DNA from: Cribrihabitans_A pelagius
GTDB lineage: Bacteria; Pseudomonadota; Alphaproteobacteria; Rhodobacterales; Rhodobacteraceae
NCBI RefSeq assembly: GCF_048820915.1
Contig: NZ_JBMERR010000002.1
Span: 1-64,000 of the forward strand
DNA: 64,000 nt
Direction: 5' to 3'
Positions 46,340 through 54,380 of this stretch are shown one piece after another. The position numbers and the translations under genes are program-made. Each line of letters begins with the position of its first letter. Positions within the stretch are counted from its first letter, which is position 1. The notes beneath the pieces were generated by a model, which was not told where the DNA came from, did no database searches, and saw nothing but the letters and a program-made list of their open reading frames with translations.

Positions 46340-47027
46340 GGGTCAGCCCGCCGTCAATGCGAATATTCTGTCCGGTAGTATAGGCCGCCGCATCGGAGGC
46401 CAGATAGGCCACCAGCGCCGAGACCTCGCGGGCGGTGCCATAGCGCCCCATAGGGATGCGCGCCTTGCGGTCTGCGGTTTCCGGCAGGCTGTCGATGAAG
46501 CCCGGCAGCACGTTGTTCATCCGCACGCCCTGAGCGGCGAACTTGTCCGCAAACAGCTTGGTGAAGCTTGCAAGCCCGGCCCGGAACACGCCCGAGGTGG
46601 GGAACAGCGGATCGGGCTCGAATGCTGCAAAGGTGGAGATGTTGACGATCGAGCCGCCGCCCTGCGCCGCCATGACCGGCGCCACCAGCCGCGCCGGTCG
46701 GATCACGTTCATCAGGTAGACGTCCATACCCAGGTGCCAGTCGTCATCGCTGATCTCCAGGATATCGCCCTTGGGCCCGTGCCCTGCGGAGTTCACCAGC
46801 ACGTCGATCCGCCCCCAGCGGTCCATCGTCTTGTCCACCAGCGCCTGCAGGTCCTCAGGCGACAGGTTGGAGCCGGTGTGCCCCACGCCGCCCAGCTCCT
46901 CCGCAAGCGCCGCGCCGCGGCCCGAGGGCGAAAGGATCGCCACCTCGTAACCCTGTTCGTGCAGATGCCGCGCCGCGTCTGCGCCCATGCCGCTGCCTGC
47001 GGCGGTAAAGACTGCTACCTTGGTCAT
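46329..47027 (-). CDS. Short-chain dehydrogenase/reductase (SDR)
   Basis: The 232-residue classical SDR has the cofactor motif FTAAGSGMGADAARH (a TAAGSGMG variant of TGxxxGxG, near 8), VLVNSAGHGPKG, and the C-terminal IRIDGGLTRAV. The usual YxxxK catalytic pair is changed: the region reads SGVFRAGLASFTKLFAD, with Phe in place of Tyr and Ala/Ser before it. The enzyme may therefore be inactive or unusual. The ATG at 47025-47027 follows AGGAG. It is divergent from a LysR gene, which probably controls it. Confidence 0.82.
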   Translation of the reverse strand: MTKVAVFTAAGSGMGADAARHLHEQGYEVAILSPSGRGAALAEELGGVGHTGSNLSPEDLQALVDKTMDRWGRIDVLVNSAGHGPKGDILEISDDDWHLGMDVYLMNVIRPARLVAPVMAAQGGGSIVNISTFAAFEPDPLFPTSGVFRAGLASFTKLFADKFAAQGVRMNNVLPGFIDSLPETADRKARIPMGRYGTAREVSALVAYLASDAAAYTTGQNIRIDGGLTRAV

Positions 47028-47135
47028 GGCGAATTCTCCTGATTTGCTGCTGCCGCGAATATGCGCGCCGCATCGCCGCTTGACCAATCATGTCTGATCG
47101 CTTCAGACTGTAGCAAAACTACTGGCTGAAATCCT

Positions 47136-47984
47136 ATGCGCCTGCCCAATCTGAACGCCCTGCGGATGTTCGACGCCGCTGCCCGCCACTTGAACTTCGG
47201 CCGCGCCGCGGAGGAGCTGCACCTGACCCAGGGCGCCGTGGCGCAGCAGGTGCGCAAGCTGGAGCTGGAGCTGGGCCACAAGCTGTTCAGCCGCCACGCC
47301 CGCGGCCTCACCCTCACCGACGCCGGGCGCGGCTACCACGCCCCGGTGCGCCAGGCGCTGGCGCTGATCGCCGAGGCAACGGGCAAGCTGGCCCCTGATG
47401 TCCACCGCGTCACCCTGTCGGTGCCGCCCTCGCTGGCCTCAAAATGGCTGCTGCCCCGCCTGCCCGCCTTCGGCGCCGCCCACCCGGAGATCGAACTGCG
47501 CGTGGTGGCGGAAGAGAGCCTCGCCGACCTGCGCCCCGGCGGCGCCGGGCTGGCGATCCGCCAAGGCAGCAAACCGCAAGCTGCGGGACTGGAGACAGCG
47601 CTGCTCGCGCCGCTCGATCTGGTGGCGGCGGTGCATCCCGACGTGGCTCAGACACTTGGGAAATCGCCGGATCTGGAGACACTGGCAGGCGCCACGCTGA
47701 TCCAGGACGGCCACCGCCACTGGGACCGGCTGCTGCGCGACTCCGGGCTGAACCCGCGCGGCAGAATGCTGCAATTCAACCAGACCGCACTGGCAATGGA
47801 CGCGGCGGTGAACGGCCAGGGCATCGCCTTGGTGCCGCGGTTGTTTCTGGGCGGCCAGCCCCTGGAAGCCGTCTGGCAGGCCCCCGAAACCGAAGATCAC
47901 GCCCGGGACCAGGGCTTCCACGTGCTCTGGCCCGCCCGCAGCCCCGCCGCCGCAGTCGTCGCCCGCTGGCTGCTGAGCCAGTAG
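47136..47984 (+). CDS. LysR-family transcriptional regulator (GcvA-like)
   Basis: The 282-residue regulator starts RLPNLNALRMFDAAARHLNFG and has the helix-turn-helix AAEELHLTQGAVAQQVRKLE typical of the GcvA/AmpR branch, then a substrate-binding domain. It is divergent from the SDR-small-membrane-protein unit (108-base gap), which is the usual position for a LysR regulator and its target. The effector is unknown. Confidence 0.9.
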   Translation: MRLPNLNALRMFDAAARHLNFGRAAEELHLTQGAVAQQVRKLELELGHKLFSRHARGLTLTDAGRGYHAPVRQALALIAEATGKLAPDVHRVTLSVPPSLASKWLLPRLPAFGAAHPEIELRVVAEESLADLRPGGAGLAIRQGSKPQAAGLETALLAPLDLVAAVHPDVAQTLGKSPDLETLAGATLIQDGHRHWDRLLRDSGLNPRGRMLQFNQTALAMDAAVNGQGIALVPRLFLGGQPLEAVWQAPETEDHARDQGFHVLWPARSPAAAVVARWLLSQ

Positions 47985-47993
47985 ACCGAGCGC

Positions 47994-48464
47994 TCAACCA
48001 TCCATATCCGGGCGGTCCTTGCTGCCGCGGCTGCTCATCAGGCGGCTCATCGCCAGGATGGCTGCCGTCGCCGCCGCCGCCAGCCCCGCATGCACGTAAT
48101 ACCCCAGCCCCGACGCCATCCCAACCGATCCCGCCACCCAAAGGCTCGCCGCCGTCGCCATGCCGCCGACCCGCTCGTCGCCCTGGATAATCGCCCCCGC
48201 ACCCAGGAAGCCGATCGCCCCGATCAGCCCCTGCATCAGCCGGGTCGGATCGGCGTTCAGCTCCAGCTCCACCGCCTGCAACGACATCTCCATCGTAATC
48301 AGCGCAAAGCTGGCTGCGCCCAAGGACACAATCATATAGGTGCGGATACCCACCTTGCGGTGCCTCAGTTCCCGGTCGAGCCCCAGCAGCGCCCCAGCCG
48401 CCGCTGCACAAAGCAGCCGCAGGCACAGTTCCGTCAGCTCCACATAGGCAAAATTCAGTTCCAT
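47994..48464 (-). CDS. MgtC/SapB-family membrane protein
   Basis: The 156-residue protein has the N-terminal MgtC domain: LCAAAAGALLGLDRELRHRKVGIRTYMIVSLGA and IGAIGFLGAGAIIQG, with about four to five TM helices. MgtC-type proteins affect growth at low Mg2+ and survival under stress, but most environmental copies are untested. The ATG at 48462-48464 (MELNFAYV) is preferred to an upstream extension. It is convergent with the LysR gene. Confidence 0.88.
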   Translation of the reverse strand: MELNFAYVELTELCLRLLCAAAAGALLGLDRELRHRKVGIRTYMIVSLGAASFALITMEMSLQAVELELNADPTRLMQGLIGAIGFLGAGAIIQGDERVGGMATAASLWVAGSVGMASGLGYYVHAGLAAAATAAILAMSRLMSSRGSKDRPDMDG

Positions 48465-48630
48465 CCCGTTCTCCTGCCGCCTGAATGCCACGGTAGCGGA
48501 AACGGGCGGCGCGCCAAACACCTGCTGCGCGCCCTGGACTGATGACCCCCCGCGCGGATTTTCGGCACATCGCCAGCCCCCGCATTAAATGGACGAAGTG
48601 AGCTTTCTCCAAGGCTGCACCAACACCGGT

Positions 48631-49530
48631 TTAGCGCAAGTACTGAAACGCGTTGCGCAAGCTGCCGCCACCATGCTCAAGCCAATGCCGTTCCTCTTCG
48701 CTGAGCAGGTCAGTTATACGGGCGTTGTAGGCGGCTAGATCTGTGCCGGTGAGGACGCCGAGCCACTTTTGAGAAGTTCCGCTGTCGAAGAAATCCGAGT
48801 CCTTTTGCCAAAAACCTTCGCCTGCTGAAACCGCGAAGCGCTCCGCGTTTTTCTTCATGTTCTCGAACTTTGCGGCGGCGATCAATTCATCCATCAAAGC
48901 AGGCGGATGCAGGATGGAGACGTGTTCTGCAATCTGATGGACGGCAGCGTTCAAATCACGGATCATGTCGGCGTAGTGCAAACACAAAAAGTTCGTCTGG
49001 CCAGCCAACTCCAGTGCGCTGCGAAAATGATCGGCGATGGATTCAAGGCTCGCTCCGTCGCGATGATCGCCTTCGAGAAAAATGCGGAATCCTTCATGAA
49101 TGTCAGGCGGATAAATATCGCCTAGCACATCCTGTTTCATGTTTTCGACGTGCCGCCTGAAGGAAAGGTGCACGTCGATTGGATGGCGAAAAACTGAAAT
49201 GTAACTGAGATCAGGGCACAGGGGGATACCGTCAAGAGGCGTGTGAGTCTTTATCTGGCGGCGGCCCGTCTGAGCGTTGAGCGCTGCAATGATCTCGTCC
49301 TGTTCGGGTGTTTCGATGTCTATCCAGGGTGCATTCCGGGAGATCGCGGCATCTACGTTGGGATCGCCGGATAAAAGCAATGCCAGAATACCTTGCGTCC
49401 ATGTCGTTCCGGACTTTGGGGGCGTGGAAACCACAATGTCACCCGGCCGCGGCTTCAAGCTGTTCCAGCGCTCGGGATCGGCAATTTTGCCGGTGTAACG
49501 ACGACTTGGTGGTTGAGGGCTGCGAAGCAT
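48631..49530 (-). CDS. Sulfotransferase-domain protein (cytosolic SULT-like)
   Basis: The 299-residue protein has the PAPS 5'-phosphosulfate loop TPPKSGTTWTQGIL (about 40-53), the 3'-phosphate site VFRHPIDVHLSFRRH and a C-terminal SULT layout (SAGEGFWQKDSDFFDSGTSQKW in place of the usual RKGxxGDWKNHFT). It should transfer sulfate from PAPS to a small hydroxyl or amine substrate. Base composition and codon choice look less GC-rich than its neighbours, which suggests recent acquisition. No related genes lie next to it. Confidence 0.82.
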   Translation of the reverse strand: MLRSPQPPSRRYTGKIADPERWNSLKPRPGDIVVSTPPKSGTTWTQGILALLLSGDPNVDAAISRNAPWIDIETPEQDEIIAALNAQTGRRQIKTHTPLDGIPLCPDLSYISVFRHPIDVHLSFRRHVENMKQDVLGDIYPPDIHEGFRIFLEGDHRDGASLESIADHFRSALELAGQTNFLCLHYADMIRDLNAAVHQIAEHVSILHPPALMDELIAAAKFENMKKNAERFAVSAGEGFWQKDSDFFDSGTSQKWLGVLTGTDLAAYNARITDLLSEEERHWLEHGGGSLRNAFQYLR

Positions 49531-49733
49531 ACCTGTCAGCTACGTGTTCTTCGGGAACAGCGAAAGCCGGCGCGCACAAAAAAAGCGGACCCAAGTAAAG
49601 CCTGCAGCATCGGTTGAGGTGGGCCCGGAACGGCCATTGCGCTCCAAGCCCTGAGAACCCCCGCCTGCACCTTGTGCCGCGAAGGGCTGGCGCTCATGGC
49701 GGGGGTCGGCCCAAAGTTCCTCGCGCGCCCGGC

Positions 49734-50600
49734 TTACGAGCGCACCAGCTTCTCGTAGTCCTGCGCAATCCCGCGGGTCAGCGCGCCGACCTCAAACTTG
49801 TAGGGCCCGATCTCGCCCACCGGCGTCACTTCGGCGGCGGTGCCGGTCAGCCAGCACTGCTCGAAGCCCTCCATCTCCTCGGGCATGATGTGGCGCTCAT
49901 GCACGGTGATGCCCTTGTCCTTCAGCATCTGGATCACGGTCTGCCGGGTCAGCCCGTTGAGGAAGCAATCCGGCAGGGGCGTATGCACCTCGCCGTCCTT
50001 CACGAAGAAGATGTTGGCGCCGGTCGCCTCCGCCACATAGCCGCGGTAATCCATGAACAGCGCATCCGAGCAGCCCTTGGCCTCCGCCTTGTGCTTGGAG
50101 ATGGTGCAGATCATGTAGAGGCCGGCCGCCTTGGCATGCACCGGGATGGTCTCCGGGCTGGGCCGCTTCCATTCCGCGATGTCGAGCTTGGCGCCCTGCA
50201 TCTTGGCATCGCCGTAATAGGCGCCCCAGCCCCAGACCGCGATCGCCATCCGCACCGGGTTGCGGGCCGAGGCCACGCCCATATCCTCGCCCGCGCCGCG
50301 CCAGACCAGCGCCCGCACATAGGCGTCCTGCAGCCCGCTGGCCTTCAGCGTCTCTTCCTTGGCGGCTTCGATCTGATCCACGGTGTAAGGCATCGGCATG
50401 TCCAGAGCATCGGCCGAGGCGATCAGCCGCTCGGAATGCTCCCGGCTCTTGAAGATCTTGCCGTTATAGGCGCGCTCGCCTTCGAATACCGAGGAGGCGT
50501 AATGCATCGCATGGGTCAGGATGTGCACCTTGGCATCCCGCCAATCGACCAGCTCGCCATCCATCCAGATCAAACCGTCACGGTCCTCATATCCCGCCAT
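49734..50600 (-). CDS. ilvE: Branched-chain amino acid aminotransferase
   Basis: The 288-residue PLP enzyme (fold type IV) transaminates Val, Leu and Ile with 2-oxoglutarate. HAMHYASSVFEGERAY, the PLP-lysine region ICTISKHKAEAKG, VAEATGANIFFVKDG and WLTGTAAEVTPVGEIG are diagnostic. The ATG at 50598-50600 (MAGYEDRDG) has AGGAGGTATGACAT upstream; a 53-codon longer frame runs through the promoter region and is rejected. It is divergent from the MarR-OmpR pair (158 bases). Confidence 0.93.
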   Translation of the reverse strand: MAGYEDRDGLIWMDGELVDWRDAKVHILTHAMHYASSVFEGERAYNGKIFKSREHSERLIASADALDMPMPYTVDQIEAAKEETLKASGLQDAYVRALVWRGAGEDMGVASARNPVRMAIAVWGWGAYYGDAKMQGAKLDIAEWKRPSPETIPVHAKAAGLYMICTISKHKAEAKGCSDALFMDYRGYVAEATGANIFFVKDGEVHTPLPDCFLNGLTRQTVIQMLKDKGITVHERHIMPEEMEGFEQCWLTGTAAEVTPVGEIGPYKFEVGALTRGIAQDYEKLVRS

Positions 50601-50758
50601 GTCATACCTCCTCACCCTCAGGGTGTTTGCATTAGTTGCGCCCGAAATGGCCGCTGCGGACATAATATTGCGCCAAAGCTTCGATTCGATACATCTTCGG
50701 ACTTGGAATGTCAACAAGGCTGACTTAAACTGACGGCAAGACGAAGAAGGGGACACCA

Positions 50759-51271
50759 ATGCCGGAAGGGCGATCAGGGCAGGGATTTGGCAGCGAAAGC
50801 CTGCTGTTTCTAACGGATGAGCAGCTGCGCCAGGGGATCGAGGCGATGTTTTTCGCCTACCAGGGCTTCACCGCCGACCCGGACCGGATCCTGGCGGAAA
50901 TGTCTTACGGCCGCGCGCATCACCGCGCCATCCATTTCATCAACCGCGCGCCCGGCACCACGGTCAACAACCTTCTGTCGATCCTCGGCGTCACCAAGCA
51001 GTCGCTGAACCGGGTGCTGCGCACGCTGATCGGCGACGGCCTGGTGGAAAGCCGGGTCGGCCAGCTCGACAAGCGCGAACGCCACCTCTCCCTCACCGAG
51101 GCGGGCGAGGCGCTGGAGGCAACCCTCTCGGACGCGCAGCGCGCCCGCATGCGCGCCGCCTACAAAGAGGCGGGACCGGACGCGGTGCAGGGCTTCAAGA
51201 AAGTGCTGGAGGCGATGATGGACGCCGACATGCGCCGCGCCTACGCCAAGCTCCGGGACAGCGGCCCATGA
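50759..51271 (+). CDS. MarR-family regulator (PetP-like)
   Basis: The 170-residue protein has a winged helix of the MarR type: HRAIHFINRAPGTTVNNLLSILGVTKQSLNRVLRTLIGDGL followed by the wing DKRERHLSLTEAG. Its end overlaps the start of an OmpR-type response regulator (ATGA). The pair matches petP-petR of Rhodobacter capsulatus, which are needed for petABC expression there. The link to petABC in this genome, 15.5 kb away, is inferred. Confidence 0.82.
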   Translation: MPEGRSGQGFGSESLLFLTDEQLRQGIEAMFFAYQGFTADPDRILAEMSYGRAHHRAIHFINRAPGTTVNNLLSILGVTKQSLNRVLRTLIGDGLVESRVGQLDKRERHLSLTEAGEALEATLSDAQRARMRAAYKEAGPDAVQGFKKVLEAMMDADMRRAYAKLRDSGP

Positions 51272-51969
51272 ACGCGGCCGATGCCCACTTGCTGATCGTC
51301 GACGACGACGAGCGCATCCGCGGCCTGTTGCGCAAGTTCCTGATGCGCGCGGGCTTTCTGGTCACGGCCGCGCGCGATGCCGCCCATGCCCGCCGCCTGC
51401 TGACAGGATTGGACTTCGACCTCATCGTCCTCGACGTGATGATGCCCGGTGAGGATGGCATTGCCCTCACCCGCTCCTTGCGCAGCCGGATGGCCACGCC
51501 GGTGCTGCTGCTGACGGCCAAGGGCGAAACCGACGACCGCATCGCAGGGCTGGAGGCGGGCGCCGACGATTACCTCTCCAAACCTTTCGAGCCCAAGGAG
51601 CTCTTGCTGCGCGTCAACGCCATCCTGCGGCGGATGCCGGACACCGCCGCCGCGGACAGCGCCCCCAAGGTGCTGCACCTGGGGGCGATCCGCTATGACA
51701 TCGAACGCGGCGAAATGTGGCAGGGCGACGAGCTGATCCGCCTCACCGGCACCGAAAGCCAGCTGATGCGGATCTTCTCGGCGCAGCCGGGCGAGCCGGT
51801 CTCGCGCAGCAAACTGGTCGAGGACCTCGGCCGCGACCGCGGCCAGGCTCAGGAACGCGCGGTCGATGTGCAGATCACCCGCCTGCGCCGCAAGATCGAG
51901 CCGAATCCCAAGCAGCCGCAATACCTGCAGACGGTGCGCGGCGCAGGCTACATGCTGGCCCCCGACTGA
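51268..51969 (+). CDS. OmpR-family response regulator (PetR-like)
   Basis: The 233-residue protein has a receiver domain (LLIVDDDERIRGLLRKFL; phospho-acceptor Asp in DLIVLDVMMPGEDG; conserved Lys in YLSKPFEPKEL) and a C-terminal OmpR winged helix (RAVDVQITRLRRKIEPNP). It is coupled to the upstream MarR gene and no histidine kinase is next to it, as with R. capsulatus PetR. Confidence 0.88.
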   Translation: MNAADAHLLIVDDDERIRGLLRKFLMRAGFLVTAARDAAHARRLLTGLDFDLIVLDVMMPGEDGIALTRSLRSRMATPVLLLTAKGETDDRIAGLEAGADDYLSKPFEPKELLLRVNAILRRMPDTAAADSAPKVLHLGAIRYDIERGEMWQGDELIRLTGTESQLMRIFSAQPGEPVSRSKLVEDLGRDRGQAQERAVDVQITRLRRKIEPNPKQPQYLQTVRGAGYMLAPD

Positions 51970-52060
51970 AGCTGCTCAAGAAAACTCCGTTTCGCCAGTC
52001 TCAGGCTTCCAATCCCCCGGCTGGCTCCGGCGCCGTCCGGCCGCTACCCCTGGCAGCCGC

Positions 52061-52079
52061 TTTCTGACCAAAAATACCC
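52061..52079 (+). repeat. Short dispersed repeat copy
   Basis: TTTCTGACCAAAAATACCC lies 92 bases past the response regulator stop and belongs to the same family as 31684, 32372 and 52133. Confidence 0.55.
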
Positions 52080-52132
52080 ATAGCCCGGCCTCCCCCTCGC
52101 TCCCGCCGCCTCTGAAACGCAGCCCCCGCCCC

Positions 52133-52158
52133 ACTTTCTGACCCGAAATACCCCGGGG
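52133..52158 (+). repeat. Short dispersed repeat copy
   Basis: ACTTTCTGACCCGAAATACC followed by CCGGGG is a second copy in the same intergenic gap, in the same orientation, 72 bases after the first. Confidence 0.55.
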
Positions 52159-52264
52159 TCCGGGACAGCGCCCCGGCTCTGCCCGCTCCAGTTCCCGCTT
52201 GCCCCGCTGCCGCCCCGCCCCCTACCCTCGCAGGCAACCCCGGACGCAGGAGGACAAGAAGCCG

Positions 52265-53203
52265 ATGATCACCGCCCCCAGAACGGCCCTCATCACCCAC
52301 GCCGACTGCCTGCAGCACGTCACCCCCGACGGCCATCCCGAGCGGGTCGCGCGGCTGGAACACGTGCTGCACGCACTGGAGCCGCTGGACCTCACCCGGG
52401 TCACCGCCCCGATGGCCGCCGAGGACGACATCCTGCGCCTCCACCCGGCCGCCTACCTGGCCGAACTGCGCGACACCCTGCCCGCCGAAGGCTTTGCCCA
52501 GATCGACAGCGATACCTTCATGTCGCCGGGCTCGCTCGATGCGGCCTTCCGTGCCGCGGGCGCCGTGCTGCGCGCCGTGGACATGGTGCTGGGCGGCGAG
52601 GTGCAGAACGCCTTTGCCGCGGTGCGCCCGCCCGGCCATCACGCGGAAACCGAAACCGCGATGGGCTTTTGCCTGTTCGGCAACGCGGCATTGGCCGCGA
52701 AACACGCGCTCGGCCACCACGGGCTCGAACGTGTCGCGGTAGTGGATTTCGACGTGCACCATGGCAACGGCACCCAGGATCTTTTGTGGGACGAGCCGCG
52801 CGCGCTGTTCATCTCCAGCCAGCAGATGCCGCTCTGGCCCGGTTCCGGCCGGCCCGAGGAGGACGGCGCCCATGGCCAGATCCTCAACCTGCCGCTGGCG
52901 CCCGGCACCGATGGCCCGCACATGCGTGCGGCCTATGTGGACCAGGCCTTTCCGCGCCTGCGCGCCTTCAAGCCGGAGCTGATCATCCTCTCCGCCGGAT
53001 TCGATGCCCACCAGGACGACCCGCTGGCCAATCTGAACTGGAGCACCGCCGATTTCGCCTGGCTCACTGCCGAACTCTGCGCTCTTGCGGAGGAGCTCTG
53101 CCAGGGCCGTATCGTCTCGACTTTGGAGGGCGGATATGATCTGAACGCGCTGGCCGCGTCGGCGCGCGCGCATGTGGAAGAATTGATAAGGGCAGCATCA
53201 TGA
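52265..53203 (+). CDS. Histone-deacetylase-family amidohydrolase (class II-like)
   Basis: The 312-residue zinc deacetylase has intact catalytic features: RPPGHHAET with the His pair at 125-126, DFDVHHGNGT with zinc ligands Asp163 and His165, SAGFDAHQDDPL with Asp247, and LEGGYDL with Tyr291. It is the class II/acetylpolyamine-amidohydrolase type, distinct from the AcuC-like copy at 5918. ATG 52265 follows AGGAGGACAAG. Its end overlaps xseB (ATGA), so it is the first gene of the xseB-ispA-dxs run. Confidence 0.9.
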   Translation: MITAPRTALITHADCLQHVTPDGHPERVARLEHVLHALEPLDLTRVTAPMAAEDDILRLHPAAYLAELRDTLPAEGFAQIDSDTFMSPGSLDAAFRAAGAVLRAVDMVLGGEVQNAFAAVRPPGHHAETETAMGFCLFGNAALAAKHALGHHGLERVAVVDFDVHHGNGTQDLLWDEPRALFISSQQMPLWPGSGRPEEDGAHGQILNLPLAPGTDGPHMRAAYVDQAFPRLRAFKPELIILSAGFDAHQDDPLANLNWSTADFAWLTAELCALAEELCQGRIVSTLEGGYDLNALAASARAHVEELIRAAS

Positions 53204-53442
53204 CCGAGACCCCCGTCGAACAGATGAGCTTTGAACAGGCGATGCGCGAATTGGAAGGCGTGGTCGACCAGCTGGAACGCGGCGACGTGGCGCTGGACGC
53301 CTCGATCGCGCTTTACGAGCGCGGTGCCGCGCTGAAGAAGCGCTGCGAGGACGAGTTGAAGCGCGCCGAGGAAAAGGTCGCCGCCATCACGCTCGACGCC
53401 AACGGCACGCCGACCGGCACCACGCCGCTGGACGCGGGCTGA
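53200..53442 (+). CDS. xseB: Exodeoxyribonuclease VII small subunit
   Basis: The 80-residue protein has the XseB pattern MSFEQAMRELEGVVDQLERGDVALDASIALYERGAALKKRCEDEL in its two-helix core (shown here by its extremes at about 7-50). It binds the XseA large subunit in a nuclease that trims single-stranded DNA. It is coupled to the upstream deacetylase gene by ATGA and followed by ispA after two bases. Confidence 0.92.
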   Translation: MTETPVEQMSFEQAMRELEGVVDQLERGDVALDASIALYERGAALKKRCEDELKRAEEKVAAITLDANGTPTGTTPLDAG

Positions 53443-53444
53443 AC

Positions 53445-54329
53445 ATGACGGCCGTGCTGGAGGCAGCCTCCCGCCCTTTTGCGACTGCGCTCGCGGACGC
53501 CCAGTCCCGCATATCCGCCCATGCGGAGGCGCGGCTGGCGGGCGGCGACGATCTGCACGCGGCGATGCGTTATGCGCTGGCCGGCGGCAAGATGCTGCGC
53601 GGCTTCCTGGTGCTGGAAAGCGCCCGGCTGCACGGCGTCGCCGAGGCCGCAGCGCTGGAGGCGGCGCTGGCGATCGAATGCATTCACGCCTACTCGCTGG
53701 TGCATGACGACCTGCCCTGCATGGACGACGACGATCTGCGCCGCGGCCAGCCCACCCTGCACCGCAAGTGGGACGAGGCAACGGCGGTGCTGGCGGGCGA
53801 CAGCCTGCAAAGCTTCGCCTTCGAGCTGCTGACGGACCCCGGCCTCGGCCCCAATGCGCTGCCGCTGATCCGTGGCCTCGCGCAGGCTTCCGGCAAGGAC
53901 GGCATGGTGTCGGGCCAGATGCTGGACATCGCGGCTGAAACCGCGGGCACCCCGCTGACGCTGGACCAGATCACCCTGCTCCAGAGCCGCAAGACCGGCT
54001 GCCTGATCGAATGGTCTGCCACCGCCGGCGCGGTGCTGGCAGGCGCCGACCCCGCCCCGCTGCGGCACTATGCAACCGCGCTTGGCCTTGCCTTCCAGAT
54101 CGCCGACGACATTCTCGATGTGGAGGGCGACGCCGCCAAGGTCGGCAAGCGGGTGCGCAAGGATGCCGAGGCGGGCAAGGCGACATTTGTCTCGCTCCTG
54201 GGGCTGGAGGCCGCCAAGACCCGCGCCCGGCAGCTTTCCGCCGAGGCCTGCGAGGCGCTCGTCCCATATGGCGCTGCGGCCGCAACCTTGAAGGAGGCTG
54301 CGCGTTTCGTTATTGCCCGCGACAGCTAA
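53445..54329 (+). CDS. ispA: Polyprenyl synthetase (farnesyl diphosphate synthase)
   Basis: The 294-residue prenyltransferase has the first Asp-rich motif DDLPCMDDDDLRRGQPT and the second motif FQIADDILDVEGD. The chain-length region (AYSLVHDDLPCMD) fits a short-chain, FPP-type enzyme. It joins DMAPP and IPP to FPP for quinones, bacterial membrane lipids and undecaprenyl phosphate. It lies between xseB and dxs, the standard gene order in many proteobacteria. Confidence 0.93.
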   Translation: MTAVLEAASRPFATALADAQSRISAHAEARLAGGDDLHAAMRYALAGGKMLRGFLVLESARLHGVAEAAALEAALAIECIHAYSLVHDDLPCMDDDDLRRGQPTLHRKWDEATAVLAGDSLQSFAFELLTDPGLGPNALPLIRGLAQASGKDGMVSGQMLDIAAETAGTPLTLDQITLLQSRKTGCLIEWSATAGAVLAGADPAPLRHYATALGLAFQIADDILDVEGDAAKVGKRVRKDAEAGKATFVSLLGLEAAKTRARQLSAEACEALVPYGAAAATLKEAARFVIARDS

Positions 54330-54380
54330 CCCCGCGCGCCACGCCCCCGCATCCTGCCCGGCGCAGCCCAAGGAGACACC

